NCBI GenBank assembly: GCA_021324875.1
Contig: JAJPIH010000092.1
Span: forward strand, 1 to 33,696
Length of the DNA stretch: 33,696 bases
Reading direction: 5' to 3'
From: Alphaproteobacteria bacterium
Lineage (GTDB): Bacteria > Pseudomonadota > Alphaproteobacteria > ATCC43930 > CGMCC-115725
This document shows positions 8,824-18,029 of this stretch, one piece after another. A model generated the notes under the pieces. The model had not been told where the DNA came from, searched no databases, and saw only the letters and a list, made by a program, of their open reading frames with translations. The first letter of the stretch is position 1; the number at the start of each line of letters is the position of its first letter. The translations under genes were made by a program, and so were the position numbers.

Positions 8824-9858
8824 TCAGATCGCCAGCGGCTCGGCGCGGGCCGCTTGCGCGACTGCGGCAAGCGCCTCGCGGCACAGGGTTTCAGCAGGAA
8901 AACCGGTGGTTTTGATCAGGATCTCGGCCTCGGCGAGGCGCTCGAGCGCGGCCCGCAACGCCGGCTCCCGCCATTGCTCGAGCTGTCGCCGGATCGGCTC
9001 CCGGTGTTTGAAAAAGATCGGCGGGCGGGCGGCGGCCATCACCGCGTCGAGCGAATTGCCGGCGGTCAGGCTCGCGGCCAGGCCGTGCAGGCGCTGCAGG
9101 TGCCGCAGCAGCGCGCGCAGCACCGTGACCGGGGATTCGCCGCCCTGGAAGACGCGATCGAGCACCCGCTCGAGCCGCGCCGGATCGCCTTCGGCGGCGG
9201 CCATGATCGCGTCGTCGAGTTCGAGCGCGGCGCTGTCGCCAACCAGCCGGACCGCATCGTCGAACTGCACTTGGCCGCCCTCGCCGACATACAAAGCCAA
9301 TTTGTCGAGTTCGGCGCGGGTGGCAAGGCGGTCCTCGCCAAGATGGTCGACCAGGTAGCGCATCGCATCCGCGCTTGCGCGCACGCGGCGGGCGGCGAGG
9401 CTCTCGCGGATCACCGCAACCCGGTCGCGCGCCGTGTCCGGATAGCAGCCAATTGCCGTGGCTTGGGGCGCGGCCTCAAACGCGCGCCGCAGCGTCGAGG
9501 CGGTCGACGGCTCGCCCGCCTCGATCACGATCAGCGCATCACCCGGCAGTTGCGCAAGAAAGGCGGTGAAGATGCGGGCCAGGCTGTCGTTGGCCCCGCG
9601 CACCCTGACCACCCGCCGCCCGCCGATCAGGCTCAACTGTGCGGCCTCGTCGGCCAGACGCGCGGGATCGGCGGCGAGCGTCGCCCCGTCAAGTTCGGTG
9701 ACGCGAAACGGGTCGCCCAGATCGGCGCAGACGCTGCGGGCGAGCGTGTCGGCGCGCTCGCGCACCAGACCGGCATCCGGCCCGTACAGCAGCACGGCGC
9801 GGATCGCCGCATCGGGACGCTGCAAAAATCCGGCGACCCGGGCCGGCGCCAGCCTCAC
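8824..9858 (-). CDS. holA: DNA polymerase III subunit delta (GTG start)
   Basis: RAVLLYGPDAGLVRERADTLARS...FRVTELDGATLAADPARLADEAAQLSLIGGRRVVRVRGAND; GTG at 9858 overlaps the lptE TGA (GTGA). Confidence 0.92.
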   Translation of the reverse strand: MRLAPARVAGFLQRPDAAIRAVLLYGPDAGLVRERADTLARSVCADLGDPFRVTELDGATLAADPARLADEAAQLSLIGGRRVVRVRGANDSLARIFTAFLAQLPGDALIVIEAGEPSTASTLRRAFEAAPQATAIGCYPDTARDRVAVIRESLAARRVRASADAMRYLVDHLGEDRLATRAELDKLALYVGEGGQVQFDDAVRLVGDSAALELDDAIMAAAEGDPARLERVLDRVFQGGESPVTVLRALLRHLQRLHGLAASLTAGNSLDAVMAAARPPIFFKHREPIRRQLEQWREPALRAALERLAEAEILIKTTGFPAETLCREALAAVAQAARAEPLAI

Positions 9859-10397
9859 GGCACGGTCTCCGCCTTTTTGACCGCGGCCTGGGCCGCCCTT
9901 TGTTGCATGAATTGATTGAGCCTCAGGACGATCTCCTCGGCGAGTTCGGCGACGGTTCGCACCTGCGCGTCGTCTTCGCCAACCACCGTCGAATATTGGT
10001 TCGGGTTGAGTTGGAACGAGTTCTGTTCGTGCAATGTGAACGAGAGCAGCGTCTGCCCGCCGCGGTTTTCGACGAGATGGCTGGTGCTGGTGACGTCGAT
10101 CCGCCCCAGGGTCGCGGTACCCTGTGATTGCAGGCCGAGATTGCTGAGCGAGTAGGACAGCGTCGTCGCCAATGTGTAGCGATAGGGCGTCGGTTGCCCG
10201 GTCGGGTTCAGGGCATTGCGCAGCGCCATTTCCAGCCGCTGCCCGATCCGCTCCGCGATCGGCGCCACCCGGATCGCGCGCAAATCGGCGCTCGCCGGCC
10301 CGGTTGCCGGGTCGGCGTAGAGCCGCTCCCAGCCGCAGCCCGAGAGCGGCAGCACGAGCCACAGAAAGAGTGCGGCGGCGGCGCCGGTCGAATTCAC
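9855..10397 (-). CDS. lptE: LPS-assembly lipoprotein LptE-like (GTG start)
   Basis: Lipobox-like [15 protein letters not shown], followed by conserved [22 protein letters not shown]; located between leuS and holA as is common in proteobacteria. Confidence 0.88.
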   Translation of the reverse strand: MNSTGAAAALFLWLVLPLSGCGWERLYADPATGPASADLRAIRVAPIAERIGQRLEMALRNALNPTGQPTPYRYTLATTLSYSLSNLGLQSQGTATLGRIDVTSTSHLVENRGGQTLLSFTLHEQNSFQLNPNQYSTVVGEDDAQVRTVAELAEEIVLRLNQFMQQRAAQAAVKKAETVP

Positions 10398-12970
10398 GCG
10401 ACGATGCTGACGATCCGATTGGGCACGACGATGACCTTGCGCGGCGGGCGTCCTTCGAGCCAGCGCAGCACTTGCGGCAATTGCAGCGCCGCGGTCTCGA
10501 CCATGCTCTGCTCGGCATCGCGAGGACATTCGAGGGTGCCGCGCAGCTTGCCGTTAACCTGCACGGCGATCGTCACCTGTTCCTGACGCGCCAGTTCGGG
10601 ATCGGCCACCGGCCAAGCCTGCTCGGCGACCAGACCCTCGCGGCCCAAGACTTGCCACATCTCCTCGGCCAGGTGCGGCATCATCGGACCCACCAGCAAT
10701 GTCACGGTCTCCAGCGCTTCGCGCAGCACCGCCGGACCGGCGCCGGTACCGAGCACGGCCGGCGGCACTTCTTCGATCGCGTTGGTCAGCTCCCGGATGC
10801 GGGCGACGGCGCGATTGAAGCGGAACTTGTCGAGATCGTCGCCGACTGCGGCCACCGTGCGATGCATCACCCGCCGCAGCATGTCGACCTCGGGGGCAAG
10901 TTCGCCGGTGACGACAGCGCCCGGCGGCGGCAGCGCGACCGCCGGCTCGCTGACCATTCGCCACAGCCGGTTGACATAACGCCAAGCCCCCTCGATACCC
11001 GTCTCGGTCCATTCGAGATCGCGCTCGGGGGGACTGTCGGACAGCAAATAGAGCCGCGCCGTGTCGGCGCCGTAGGTGTCGACAATCGCGTCGAGCCCGA
11101 CGACGTTCTTCTTCGATTTCGACATCTTCTCGGTGCGCCCGGTGACGACCGGGCGGCGATCGGGACCGATCAGGCGCCCGCTGTCATCACGCTCGACCTC
11201 TTCCGGGAACAGCCATTCGCCGGCGGCGCTGCGATAGGTCTGATGACAGACCATGCCCTGGGTAAAGAGCCCGGCGAACGGCTCATCGAGATCGAGATAG
11301 CCGCAGCGGCTGAGCGCCCGGGTAAAAAAGCGCGAATAAAGCAGATGCAGCACGGCGTGCTCGACACCGCCGATATACTGGTCGACCGGCATCCAATACG
11401 CGACCGCCTCGCGGTCGAAAGCATGGCTGTCGCGGGCCGAACAGAAGCGCAAAAAGTACCACGACGATTCAAAAAACGTGTCGAAGGTGTCGGTCTCGCG
11501 CTCGGCGCCCCCGCCGCATTGCGGACAGCGGACATGCTTCCAGCTCGGATGATGCGCAAGCGGGTTGCCCGGCTTGTCGAAACTGACATCCTCGGGCAAG
11601 GTCACCGGCAGGTCGTGCTCCGGCACCGGCACGATCCCGCACACCGGACAATGAATGATCGGGATCGGGCAGCCCCAATAGCGCTGACGCGACACCCCCC
11701 AGTCGCGCAGCCGAAAAACGGTGGTGCGCTGGCCTTGGCCAAGGGCTTCGAGCCGCTCGCCGGCGGCCCGTTTGGCGCCGGCGACGGTCAACCCGTCGAG
11801 AAAGGACGAATTGAACAGCGTGCCGTCCTGTTCGACATAGGCTTCGTCGCCGATCGCAAAACCGGCCGGGTCGGCGCCGGGCGGCAGCACGACCGGAATG
11901 ACCGGCAGGCCGTATTTGCGCGCGAATTCGAGATCGCGCTGGTCATGCGCGGGACAGCCGAAAATCGCGCCCGTGCCATACTCCATCAGCACGAAATTTG
12001 CGACATAAAGGGGCACCCGGCGCTGCCGGTCAAACGGATGGATCGCCTCCAGGCCGGTCGCATAGCCGCGCTTTTCGGCGGTCTCGATGACCGCCTCGCT
12101 GGTCCCCATGCGGTTGCACTCGCCGATAAACGCGGCCAGCCCCGGATCGGTCGCGGCGAGCTTCTGGGCGAGCGGATGGTTGGGCGACAGCGCCACAAAC
12201 GAGGCGCCGAACAGCGTATCCTGCCGGGTCGTAAACACCTCGACCCGTTCATCGCGGCCGGCCAGCTCAAACACCACCCGCGCCCCCTCGGAGCGGCCGA
12301 TCCAATTCTCCTGCATCAGCCGCACGCGTTCAGGCCAGCGATCGAGCCGCTGGATCGCTTCGAGCAGCTCGTCGGTGAACGCGGTGATGCGCAAAAACCA
12401 TTGCGACAACAGCCGCTTTTCAACAATCGCGCCGGACCGCCAGCCGCGCCCGTCGATCACCTGCTCGTTGGCCAGCACCGTGTTCTCGACCGGGTCCCAG
12501 TTGACCCAGGCTTCCTTGCGATAGGCGAGCCCGTTGGCAAGAAAGTCGAGAAACATCTTTTGTTCGTGACGGTAATATTCAGGATGACAGGTCGCGATTT
12601 CGCGCGACCAGTCATAGGCAAAGCCCATCCGCTGGAGCTGGGCGCGCATGGTTGCGATGTTTTCCCGCGTCCACGCCGCCGGGTGGACCTTTTCCGCCAT
12701 CGCGGCGTTTTCGGCGGGCAACCCGAAAGCGTCCCAGCCCATCGGATGCAATACGTTGAAGCCTTGGGCGCGGCGGTAGCGCGCAACCAGATCGCCCATC
12801 GTATAGTTGCGGACATGCCCGACATGCAGTTTCCCCGACGGATAGGGAAACATCTCAAGCACGTAATATTTACGGGTGGTTGGTTTGGTCGAGACCTCAA
12901 ACAGTCGCCGCTCACGCCAGACCCGCTGCCATTTTTCCTCGGTCTCTCGAAAGTTATAACGCGACATCAC
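10394..12970 (-). CDS. leuS: Leucyl-tRNA synthetase
   Basis: [25 protein letters not shown] (HIGH-type motif), [11 protein letters not shown] (KMSKS), full-length class I LeuRS. Confidence 0.99.
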   Translation of the reverse strand: MMSRYNFRETEEKWQRVWRERRLFEVSTKPTTRKYYVLEMFPYPSGKLHVGHVRNYTMGDLVARYRRAQGFNVLHPMGWDAFGLPAENAAMAEKVHPAAWTRENIATMRAQLQRMGFAYDWSREIATCHPEYYRHEQKMFLDFLANGLAYRKEAWVNWDPVENTVLANEQVIDGRGWRSGAIVEKRLLSQWFLRITAFTDELLEAIQRLDRWPERVRLMQENWIGRSEGARVVFELAGRDERVEVFTTRQDTLFGASFVALSPNHPLAQKLAATDPGLAAFIGECNRMGTSEAVIETAEKRGYATGLEAIHPFDRQRRVPLYVANFVLMEYGTGAIFGCPAHDQRDLEFARKYGLPVIPVVLPPGADPAGFAIGDEAYVEQDGTLFNSSFLDGLTVAGAKRAAGERLEALGQGQRTTVFRLRDWGVSRQRYWGCPIPIIHCPVCGIVPVPEHDLPVTLPEDVSFDKPGNPLAHHPSWKHVRCPQCGGGAERETDTFDTFFESSWYFLRFCSARDSHAFDREAVAYWMPVDQYIGGVEHAVLHLLYSRFFTRALSRCGYLDLDEPFAGLFTQGMVCHQTYRSAAGEWLFPEEVERDDSGRLIGPDRRPVVTGRTEKMSKSKKNVVGLDAIVDTYGADTARLYLLSDSPPERDLEWTETGIEGAWRYVNRLWRMVSEPAVALPPPGAVVTGELAPEVDMLRRVMHRTVAAVGDDLDKFRFNRAVARIRELTNAIEEVPPAVLGTGAGPAVLREALETVTLLVGPMMPHLAEEMWQVLGREGLVAEQAWPVADPELARQEQVTIAVQVNGKLRGTLECPRDAEQSMVETAALQLPQVLRWLEGRPPRKVIVVPNRIVSIVA

Positions 12971-13149
12971 TCGTACGATTCTTTCGGCCGTGGCCGCCCG
13001 CCCGGGACCGGGTTATCCGGTGCGAACCGGCGATCTTGTCAGCATATAGTGTGTTGCGATTCGCGGCGATGCCGCAACCCTTGAAAACCGGTTAGAGCCG
13101 GGTGCGCGACGGGCGCGCCACTCGCGATCGGGCGGCGCCGGCGCCGGGG

Positions 13150-13737
13150 TCATTCGGCGGCATAGGCTTTCATCCACTGCCGTTTCAACTGCCCCGCGCG
13201 GCGCAAAATCGCCGCTTCGAGATCATCTTCGACCTTGCGCGCGATCGTGGTCGACTTCCACTCCCCCGACGGGGTCAATTCCTGTCGATCGACGGTCACG
13301 GCCACCGCTTCCGAGCGCACGGTGCGGGCCAGCACGAACACCTGGATCTTGTAGCGTTCGTTTGGCTTGCCCTGAGGGGAATACCAATCGGTGACAAGTT
13401 CGCCGGTCAGCGGGTCCTGGGTGCTGAACGTCGTGAAACTGAGCGTATCGAGCGCCGCCTGCCACAATATCGGGCTGACGGTGTTGCCGGTATGCGGACC
13501 GGGCTGGTGTTCGGACGGCTTTTTGGCCAGCCCGAGCACGGTCCAGATCGTCGCCTCGGTGTCAATGTCATCGGACCTGTCGGCCGCCGCCTTGACGTTG
13601 GCGGGATCCTGCGGCGATCCGCCCGCCCCCGGCGGCGCGCCCGCCTGGACCGGTGGTCGGCTCGACGCGCAAGCCACCAGCAGCAATGAAAGAGTTGCGG
13701 CAAACACCGCCGAAAGGCGGTAATGAAGATGCGACAT
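13150..13737 (-). CDS. DUF3576 domain-containing lipoprotein
   Basis: Lipobox LLLVACAS; ATIWTVLGLAKKPSEH...NTVSPILWQAALDTLSFTTFSTQDPLTGELVTDWYS...KIQVFVLARTVRSEAVAVTVDRQ; adjacent to leuS. Confidence 0.85.
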   Translation of the reverse strand: MSHLHYRLSAVFAATLSLLLVACASSRPPVQAGAPPGAGGSPQDPANVKAAADRSDDIDTEATIWTVLGLAKKPSEHQPGPHTGNTVSPILWQAALDTLSFTTFSTQDPLTGELVTDWYSPQGKPNERYKIQVFVLARTVRSEAVAVTVDRQELTPSGEWKSTTIARKVEDDLEAAILRRAGQLKRQWMKAYAAE

Positions 13738-13812
13738 CCGGCGATCCCCCGGGCGAGAGCCGCGCCCGCTGCCGGAGCGGGCCATCAGGCTTTTGCCAGG
13801 AACGGAGCTGAT

Positions 13813-14505
13813 ATGGAAGAGGTTATCGAGAGTGCCGTCGCCGCCAATTTGGACGCCGTCAGAACCCGGGTCGAGGCGGCAACGCGGGCGGCCTCGCGGC
13901 CCCCGGGCAGCGTCGCGCTGGTTGCGGTCAGCAAGACCCAGCCCGCCTCGGCGGTGCGCGAAGCCTTGCTCGCCGGCCACCGCCTGTTCGGCGAGAACCG
14001 GGTCCAGGAGGCGCAGGCCAAGTATCCGGAGTTGCGTGCCGCGTTTCCGGACCTCAAGCTGCATCTGATCGGACCGCTGCAGACCAACAAGGCCAGGGAA
14101 GCGGTGGCGCTGTTCGACATGATCGAGACCGTCGACCGGCCGCGGCTGGCGATCGCGTTGGCCCGGGAAATGGAACGCAGCGGCCGCCGGCTTCCCTGCC
14201 TGATCGAGGTCAATACCGGCGAGGAAGCGCAAAAATCGGGCGTGATGCCGACGGCCGCCGATGCCTTTATCGGCGAATGCCGCGATGTGCTCGGGCTGCC
14301 GATCGAGGGGCTGATGTGCGTGCCGCCGATCGATCAGGAACCGGCGCCGCATTTTGCGCTGTTGCGTGAGATCGCGCGGCGCAACGCGCTCGGAATCTTG
14401 AGCATGGGCATGAGCGCCGATTTCGAGACGGCAATCCGCTTTGGCGCGACGCATGTCCGGATCGGGACCGCGATCTTCGGCCCGCGCCGGGCGACAACGG
14501 CATGA
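13813..14505 (+). CDS. YggS family pyridoxal phosphate-binding protein
   Basis: LVAVSKTQPASAVREALLAGHRLFGENRVQEAQAKYPEL...LHLIGPLQTNKA...LIEVNTGEEAQKSGVMP...SMGMSADFETAIRFGATHVRIGTAIFG. Confidence 0.96.
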   Translation: MEEVIESAVAANLDAVRTRVEAATRAASRPPGSVALVAVSKTQPASAVREALLAGHRLFGENRVQEAQAKYPELRAAFPDLKLHLIGPLQTNKAREAVALFDMIETVDRPRLAIALAREMERSGRRLPCLIEVNTGEEAQKSGVMPTAADAFIGECRDVLGLPIEGLMCVPPIDQEPAPHFALLREIARRNALGILSMGMSADFETAIRFGATHVRIGTAIFGPRRATTA

Positions 14506-14527
14506 TCGGCAGCGGCGGAGCGCGGTG

Positions 14528-15571
14528 ATGCGGGTGTTCACGACCTTGCCGCAGGAAAACCTGCAAGCGGTGGCGGCGGCGGCGCGCGCGGTCGAAGCCG
14601 AAGGCTATGACGGCGTCGTGACGATGGAGAACAAGCACGACCCGTTCCTGGCGCTGGCGATCGCCGGCAGCGTGACCGAACGCATCGAGCTGCATAACGG
14701 GGTGGCGATCGCGTTTGCGCGCTCGCCGATGGCGGTGGCGGAAGTCGGTTGGGACCTCGCCGGCGCCACCGGCGGCCGGTTTGTCGTCGGGCTGGGTTCG
14801 CAGGTACGCGCCCACAACGAACGGCGCTTCTCGGTGGCGTGGACCCCTCCGGCCCAGCGGATGCGGGAATATGTGCAGGCGTTGCGCGCGATCTGGCGAT
14901 GCTGGAAGACCGGCGAGCCGCTCAAATACGAGGGCGAGCATTATCGCTTCACGCTGATGACGCCGAATTTCACGCCCGAGCCGATCGCCGCCCCACCGCC
15001 CGCGGTGACGATTGCCGCAGTCGGTCCGGCGATGTTGCGGGTCGCGGCCGAAGAATGCGACGGGGTGCGGCTCCACGGTTTTTGCACGCGCCGCTATATC
15101 GAGGAAGCGGTCATGCCGCGGCTTGCCGCCGGCCTCGCCAAAAGCGGCCGGCGACGCCAGAATTTCGAGGTCTCGGGCGGCGGGTTTCTGGCCACCGGCC
15201 CCGATGACGCGAGCGTCGCGCGCATGTTCGAATGGGTTCGCCAACGAGTTGCCTTTTACGGGTCGACCCCGGCCTATTACCCGGTCCTCGCCACCCACGG
15301 TCTTGAAGAGCTCGGGCACAAATTGACGGCGATGGTGCGCCAGGGAAAATGGGCTGAACTGGCCGCCGAGGTCAGCGACGAGGTTGTGCATCTGTTTGCC
15401 GCGGTCGGGCGCTGGGACGAGATCGCCGGCGCCATCGAGCGGCGCTTTGGCGGTCTCAGCGACGCGATCAACGCCCGCGCCAACCCGGAAGTGCCCGATC
15501 ATTTGCCGCCCGATTTGATCCAGGACATCCGTCGTCTGGCTTGTCCTTTCACCGGTTTTGCGCCGCTCTGA
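14528..15571 (+). CDS. LLM-class flavin oxidoreductase, resembling the F420-dependent TIGR03617 group
   Basis: MRVFTTLPQENLQAVAAAARAVEAEGYDGVVTMENKHDPFLALAIAGSVTERIELHNGVAIAFARSPMAVAEVGWDLAGATGGRFVVGLGSQVRAHNERRFSV; luciferase-like TIM barrel signature. Confidence 0.88.
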   Translation: MRVFTTLPQENLQAVAAAARAVEAEGYDGVVTMENKHDPFLALAIAGSVTERIELHNGVAIAFARSPMAVAEVGWDLAGATGGRFVVGLGSQVRAHNERRFSVAWTPPAQRMREYVQALRAIWRCWKTGEPLKYEGEHYRFTLMTPNFTPEPIAAPPPAVTIAAVGPAMLRVAAEECDGVRLHGFCTRRYIEEAVMPRLAAGLAKSGRRRQNFEVSGGGFLATGPDDASVARMFEWVRQRVAFYGSTPAYYPVLATHGLEELGHKLTAMVRQGKWAELAAEVSDEVVHLFAAVGRWDEIAGAIERRFGGLSDAINARANPEVPDHLPPDLIQDIRRLACPFTGFAPL

Positions 15572-15636
15572 GCAGGCGGCGCCATCACCGCGACCCCCGC
15601 CGCTCAAGCGCGTCTACTCCGAAGCGCAAAAAATGC

Positions 15637-15666
15637 TTGCCAAATGAGGTCATGGTTTGTTCTAAT
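15637..15666 (+). promoter_or_regulatory. Putative sigma70-type promoter for the EF-hand gene
   Basis: TTGCCA (15637-15642) - 18 nt - TCTAAT (15661-15666), about 33 nt upstream of ATG 15699. Confidence 0.45.
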
Positions 15667-15682
15667 AGAACAGGTCATGAAC
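15658..15682. promoter_or_regulatory. Putative LexA-like/palindromic operator
   Basis: Perfect inverted repeat TGTTCTA-A-TAGAACA (15658-15672) overlapping GAAC-N7-GAAC (15668-15682; GTTC-N7-GTTC on the minus strand), the alphaproteobacterial LexA half-site spacing. Confidence 0.4.
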
Positions 15683-15698
15683 TCTGAGGGGGGACCCG

Positions 15699-16250
15699 AT
15701 GACGCGATGGACCCTGGTTGCCGCCACCGCGGTGCTGGTCGGCGCGGGCTTATGGCACCTGCCGGCAACCGCTCAGCATGCGGCGACAGCCGCAGCCGAT
15801 AGCGGCCACACGACGGGAGCCGCAGCCGCCGAGCGCGTTACCGTCGCCCGGCCGCAGCCCGCCGCACCGCAGCTGATCACCTTTGACGAATATCGCGATT
15901 TTCGGCTGCGCATCATCGCCGAACGGCAGGCCGAACTCGCGCAGGCGCTCGCCGCGCCCGGTGTGGGGGCGGCGGAACGGGCCGACCTCGAAGGGCGCAA
16001 GGCCTATTACGATCGCCTTGCGGCGATGCCGGCAGAAGCGCGCGATCGCCTGTTTCGCCTGCGCTTCGACGAGATTGACACCAATCACGACGGCTTGATC
16101 GACGAGGCCGAGCGCGCTGCGTGGCGGATCCGACAACGCGAACATTACCGGCAGGTGGCGGCGGCCCGCCTCGCCTCACGCAGCGCTCAACCTTCGTCCA
16201 ATCCCGAGCCACCGGTGGCCGGGTCGGCGCTCGCGCAGGGCCAGCCCTGA
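15699..16250 (+). CDS. Secreted EF-hand domain-containing protein
   Basis: N-terminal signal-like MTRWTLVAATAVLVGAGLWHLPATAQHA; canonical EF-hand loop DTNHDGLIDEAE; SD GAGGGGGG. Confidence 0.8.
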   Translation: MTRWTLVAATAVLVGAGLWHLPATAQHAATAAADSGHTTGAAAAERVTVARPQPAAPQLITFDEYRDFRLRIIAERQAELAQALAAPGVGAAERADLEGRKAYYDRLAAMPAEARDRLFRLRFDEIDTNHDGLIDEAERAAWRIRQREHYRQVAAARLASRSAQPSSNPEPPVAGSALAQGQP

Positions 16251-16470
16251 CTTGGCGCCCGGCATCGCCGAGGCCCCCCGCCAAGCGCGCGAGGCGCGCA
16301 GCTGCGGTGGCCGGGACCTCCGGGTCTGCGGGCGGCGCTGCTCACTAATCCTCTGGCGATTGACCCTCCGCCTGCGCCGGCGATCGCCGGCCCCGGCCGC
16401 TCGGCAAATGCGCAGCCGGTCAGTGACCGATGCCCGGGGCCGCACGAATGGTGATTTATCCGTTGAAGAT

Positions 16471-16547
16471 TGGCGCGCCCGAGAGGAGTCGAACCCCTAA
16501 CCCCCAGATCCGTAGTCTGGTGCTCTATCCAATTGAGCTACGGGCGC
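16471..16547 (-). tRNA. tRNA-Arg (anticodon ACG), CCA encoded
   Basis: Minus strand reads GCGCCCGTAGCTCAATTGGATAGAGCACCAGACTACGGATCTGGGGGTTAGGGGTTCGACTCCTCTCGGGCGCGCCA; cloverleaf with GCGCCCG/CGGGCGC acceptor, anticodon loop CTACGGA, TTCGA T-loop. Confidence 0.95.
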
Positions 16548-16688
16548 CGCCGCCGTCGGCACGGAACCGCGGGCGGCAACGATTACCGCAGCCCGACCGC
16601 GCTGGCAAGTTCGATGCGGCGCAAGGCGGGTTGACCCTCGCCGAACGCTGCGGCAGCAGGCACAATAGCGGGATCGGCCAAAATCGGC

Positions 16689-18029
16689 ATGACCAGCGCA
16701 CCGCGCGGGGCGGAGATGATCGACGACAGCGCGCCAACAGCCATCGAGCCGGCCGGCGACGATCCGGCCGCCGACGATCCGACCGGCGACGACCCGGCCG
16801 CCGACGACCCGGCAGGCGACGACCCGGTCGGCGACGACCCGGCCAATCGACCGGTCGTCACACTGCTGCCGGCGGCGCACCGGCGCGCCGAGAGCGGCCA
16901 TCCGTGGATCTATTCGAACGAGGTCAAAATGGATGCCGCGACCCGCGCGCTTCCCGCCGGGACGCTGGTCACCTTGCAGCGCGGCGACGGGCCGCCTTTC
17001 GCGGTCGCGATGTTCAACCCGCACACCTTGCTCGCGGCCCGGATCCTCGACCGCGATGCCAGCCGGGTCATCGGCGCCCGTTTTTTCCGGCGCCGGGTCG
17101 AGCGCGCGCTGCGGCTGCGTGAACAAATCTTAGACGAGCCCTATTACCGGCTGGTTCATGCCGAGGCCGATGGCCTGCCCGGTCTGGTCATCGACCGCTT
17201 TGACGATGTTCTTGTCGTGCAGCAGAACGCCGCCGGCATGGTCCGGCTCGCAAAGCCCCTTCTGACCGCCCTTGCGGAGCTCTTGAAACCGCGCGCGATC
17301 GTGCTGCGCAACGACAGCTCCGCCCGCCTGCAGGAGGGTCTGAGCCCCGAGGTCCGGATTGTCGCCGGCTCGCTCGACGCTGCCGCGATGGTCCGCGAAC
17401 ACGGCGCGCGGTTCCGGTTCGACCCGCTCGCCGGCCAGAAAACCGGTTGGTATTTCGATCAGCGCGAGAACCGCCGGTTTATCGCCCGACTGGCCCGGTC
17501 CGGGGCCCGCATTCTCGACCTTTATTGCTACACCGGTGCGTTTGCGGTGCAGACGGCCCGCGCCGGCGCCACCGCGGTGGTCGCGATCGATCGTTCTGAG
17601 GCGGCCTTGGCGCTGGCCAGGGAAGCGGCGGCGCTCAACGGCGTCGAGACCCTGTGCACATTCCGCCGCGGCGACGCCTTCGGCGAGGCCGAGCGGCTGG
17701 CGGCGCAAAGCGAACGGTTCGACATCGTCATTGCCGACCCGCCGGCCTTTGCCAAATCGCGCAAGGAAGTGCCGGCAGCGTTGCGCGGCTACCGCAAGCT
17801 TGTGCGGTTGGCGACGGCGGTGACCGCGCGCGGCGGCTTTTTGTTTGTCGCCTCCTGTTCATTCCATGTCGGCGAGGCGGAATTCTTTGACATGGTTCGG
17901 CGCGGGCTTGCCGATGCCGGCCGCAGCGGCCGCATCATCCGCCGCGCCGGGGCGGCTCCCGACCATCCGGTGCATCCCGCCTTGCCCGAGAGCGCCTATT
18001 TGAAGTCGGCAACCGTCGCGGTCGATTGA
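16689..18029 (+). CDS. rlmI: Class I SAM-dependent rRNA methyltransferase (RlmI/RlmK-like, PUA domain) with N-terminal acidic repeat
   Basis: RRAESGHPWIYSNEV (PUA start), FRFDPLAGQKTGWYFDQRENRRFIARLA, ILDLYCYTGAFAVQTARAGATAVVAIDRSEAAL, FDIVIADPPAFAKSRKEVPAALRGYRKL. Confidence 0.92.
   Translation: MTSAPRGAEMIDDSAPTAIEPAGDDPAADDPTGDDPAADDPAGDDPVGDDPANRPVVTLLPAAHRRAESGHPWIYSNEVKMDAATRALPAGTLVTLQRGDGPPFAVAMFNPHTLLAARILDRDASRVIGARFFRRRVERALRLREQILDEPYYRLVHAEADGLPGLVIDRFDDVLVVQQNAAGMVRLAKPLLTALAELLKPRAIVLRNDSSARLQEGLSPEVRIVAGSLDAAAMVREHGARFRFDPLAGQKTGWYFDQRENRRFIARLARSGARILDLYCYTGAFAVQTARAGATAVVAIDRSEAALALAREAAALNGVETLCTFRRGDAFGEAERLAAQSERFDIVIADPPAFAKSRKEVPAALRGYRKLVRLATAVTARGGFLFVASCSFHVGEAEFFDMVRRGLADAGRSGRIIRRAGAAPDHPVHPALPESAYLKSATVAVD
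16755..16844 (+). repeat. Six tandem 15-bp units (~GGCGACGACCCGGCC) encoding [G/A]DDP[A/T/V] repeats
   Basis: Units at 16755, 16770, 16785, 16800, 16815 and 16830 differ by only a few substitutions each. Confidence 0.95.

Noticed and set aside
8788-9915. 375-aa plus-strand ORF opposite holA
   Set aside because: Shadow of the holA coding strand; no recognisable family features.
10172-13084. 970-aa plus-strand ORF antisense to leuS
   Set aside because: Antisense shadow ORF caused by high GC/GC3; the minus strand encodes a complete, motif-rich LeuRS and the plus translation has low-complexity His/Arg/Gly-rich composition.
14267-15607. 446-aa minus-strand ORF opposite yggS/LLM oxidoreductase
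   Set aside because: Shadow ORF; both plus-strand genes are well supported.
16471-16547. tRNA-Arg as a possible island integration site
   Set aside because: No duplicated tRNA 3' end or integrase found nearby in this window.
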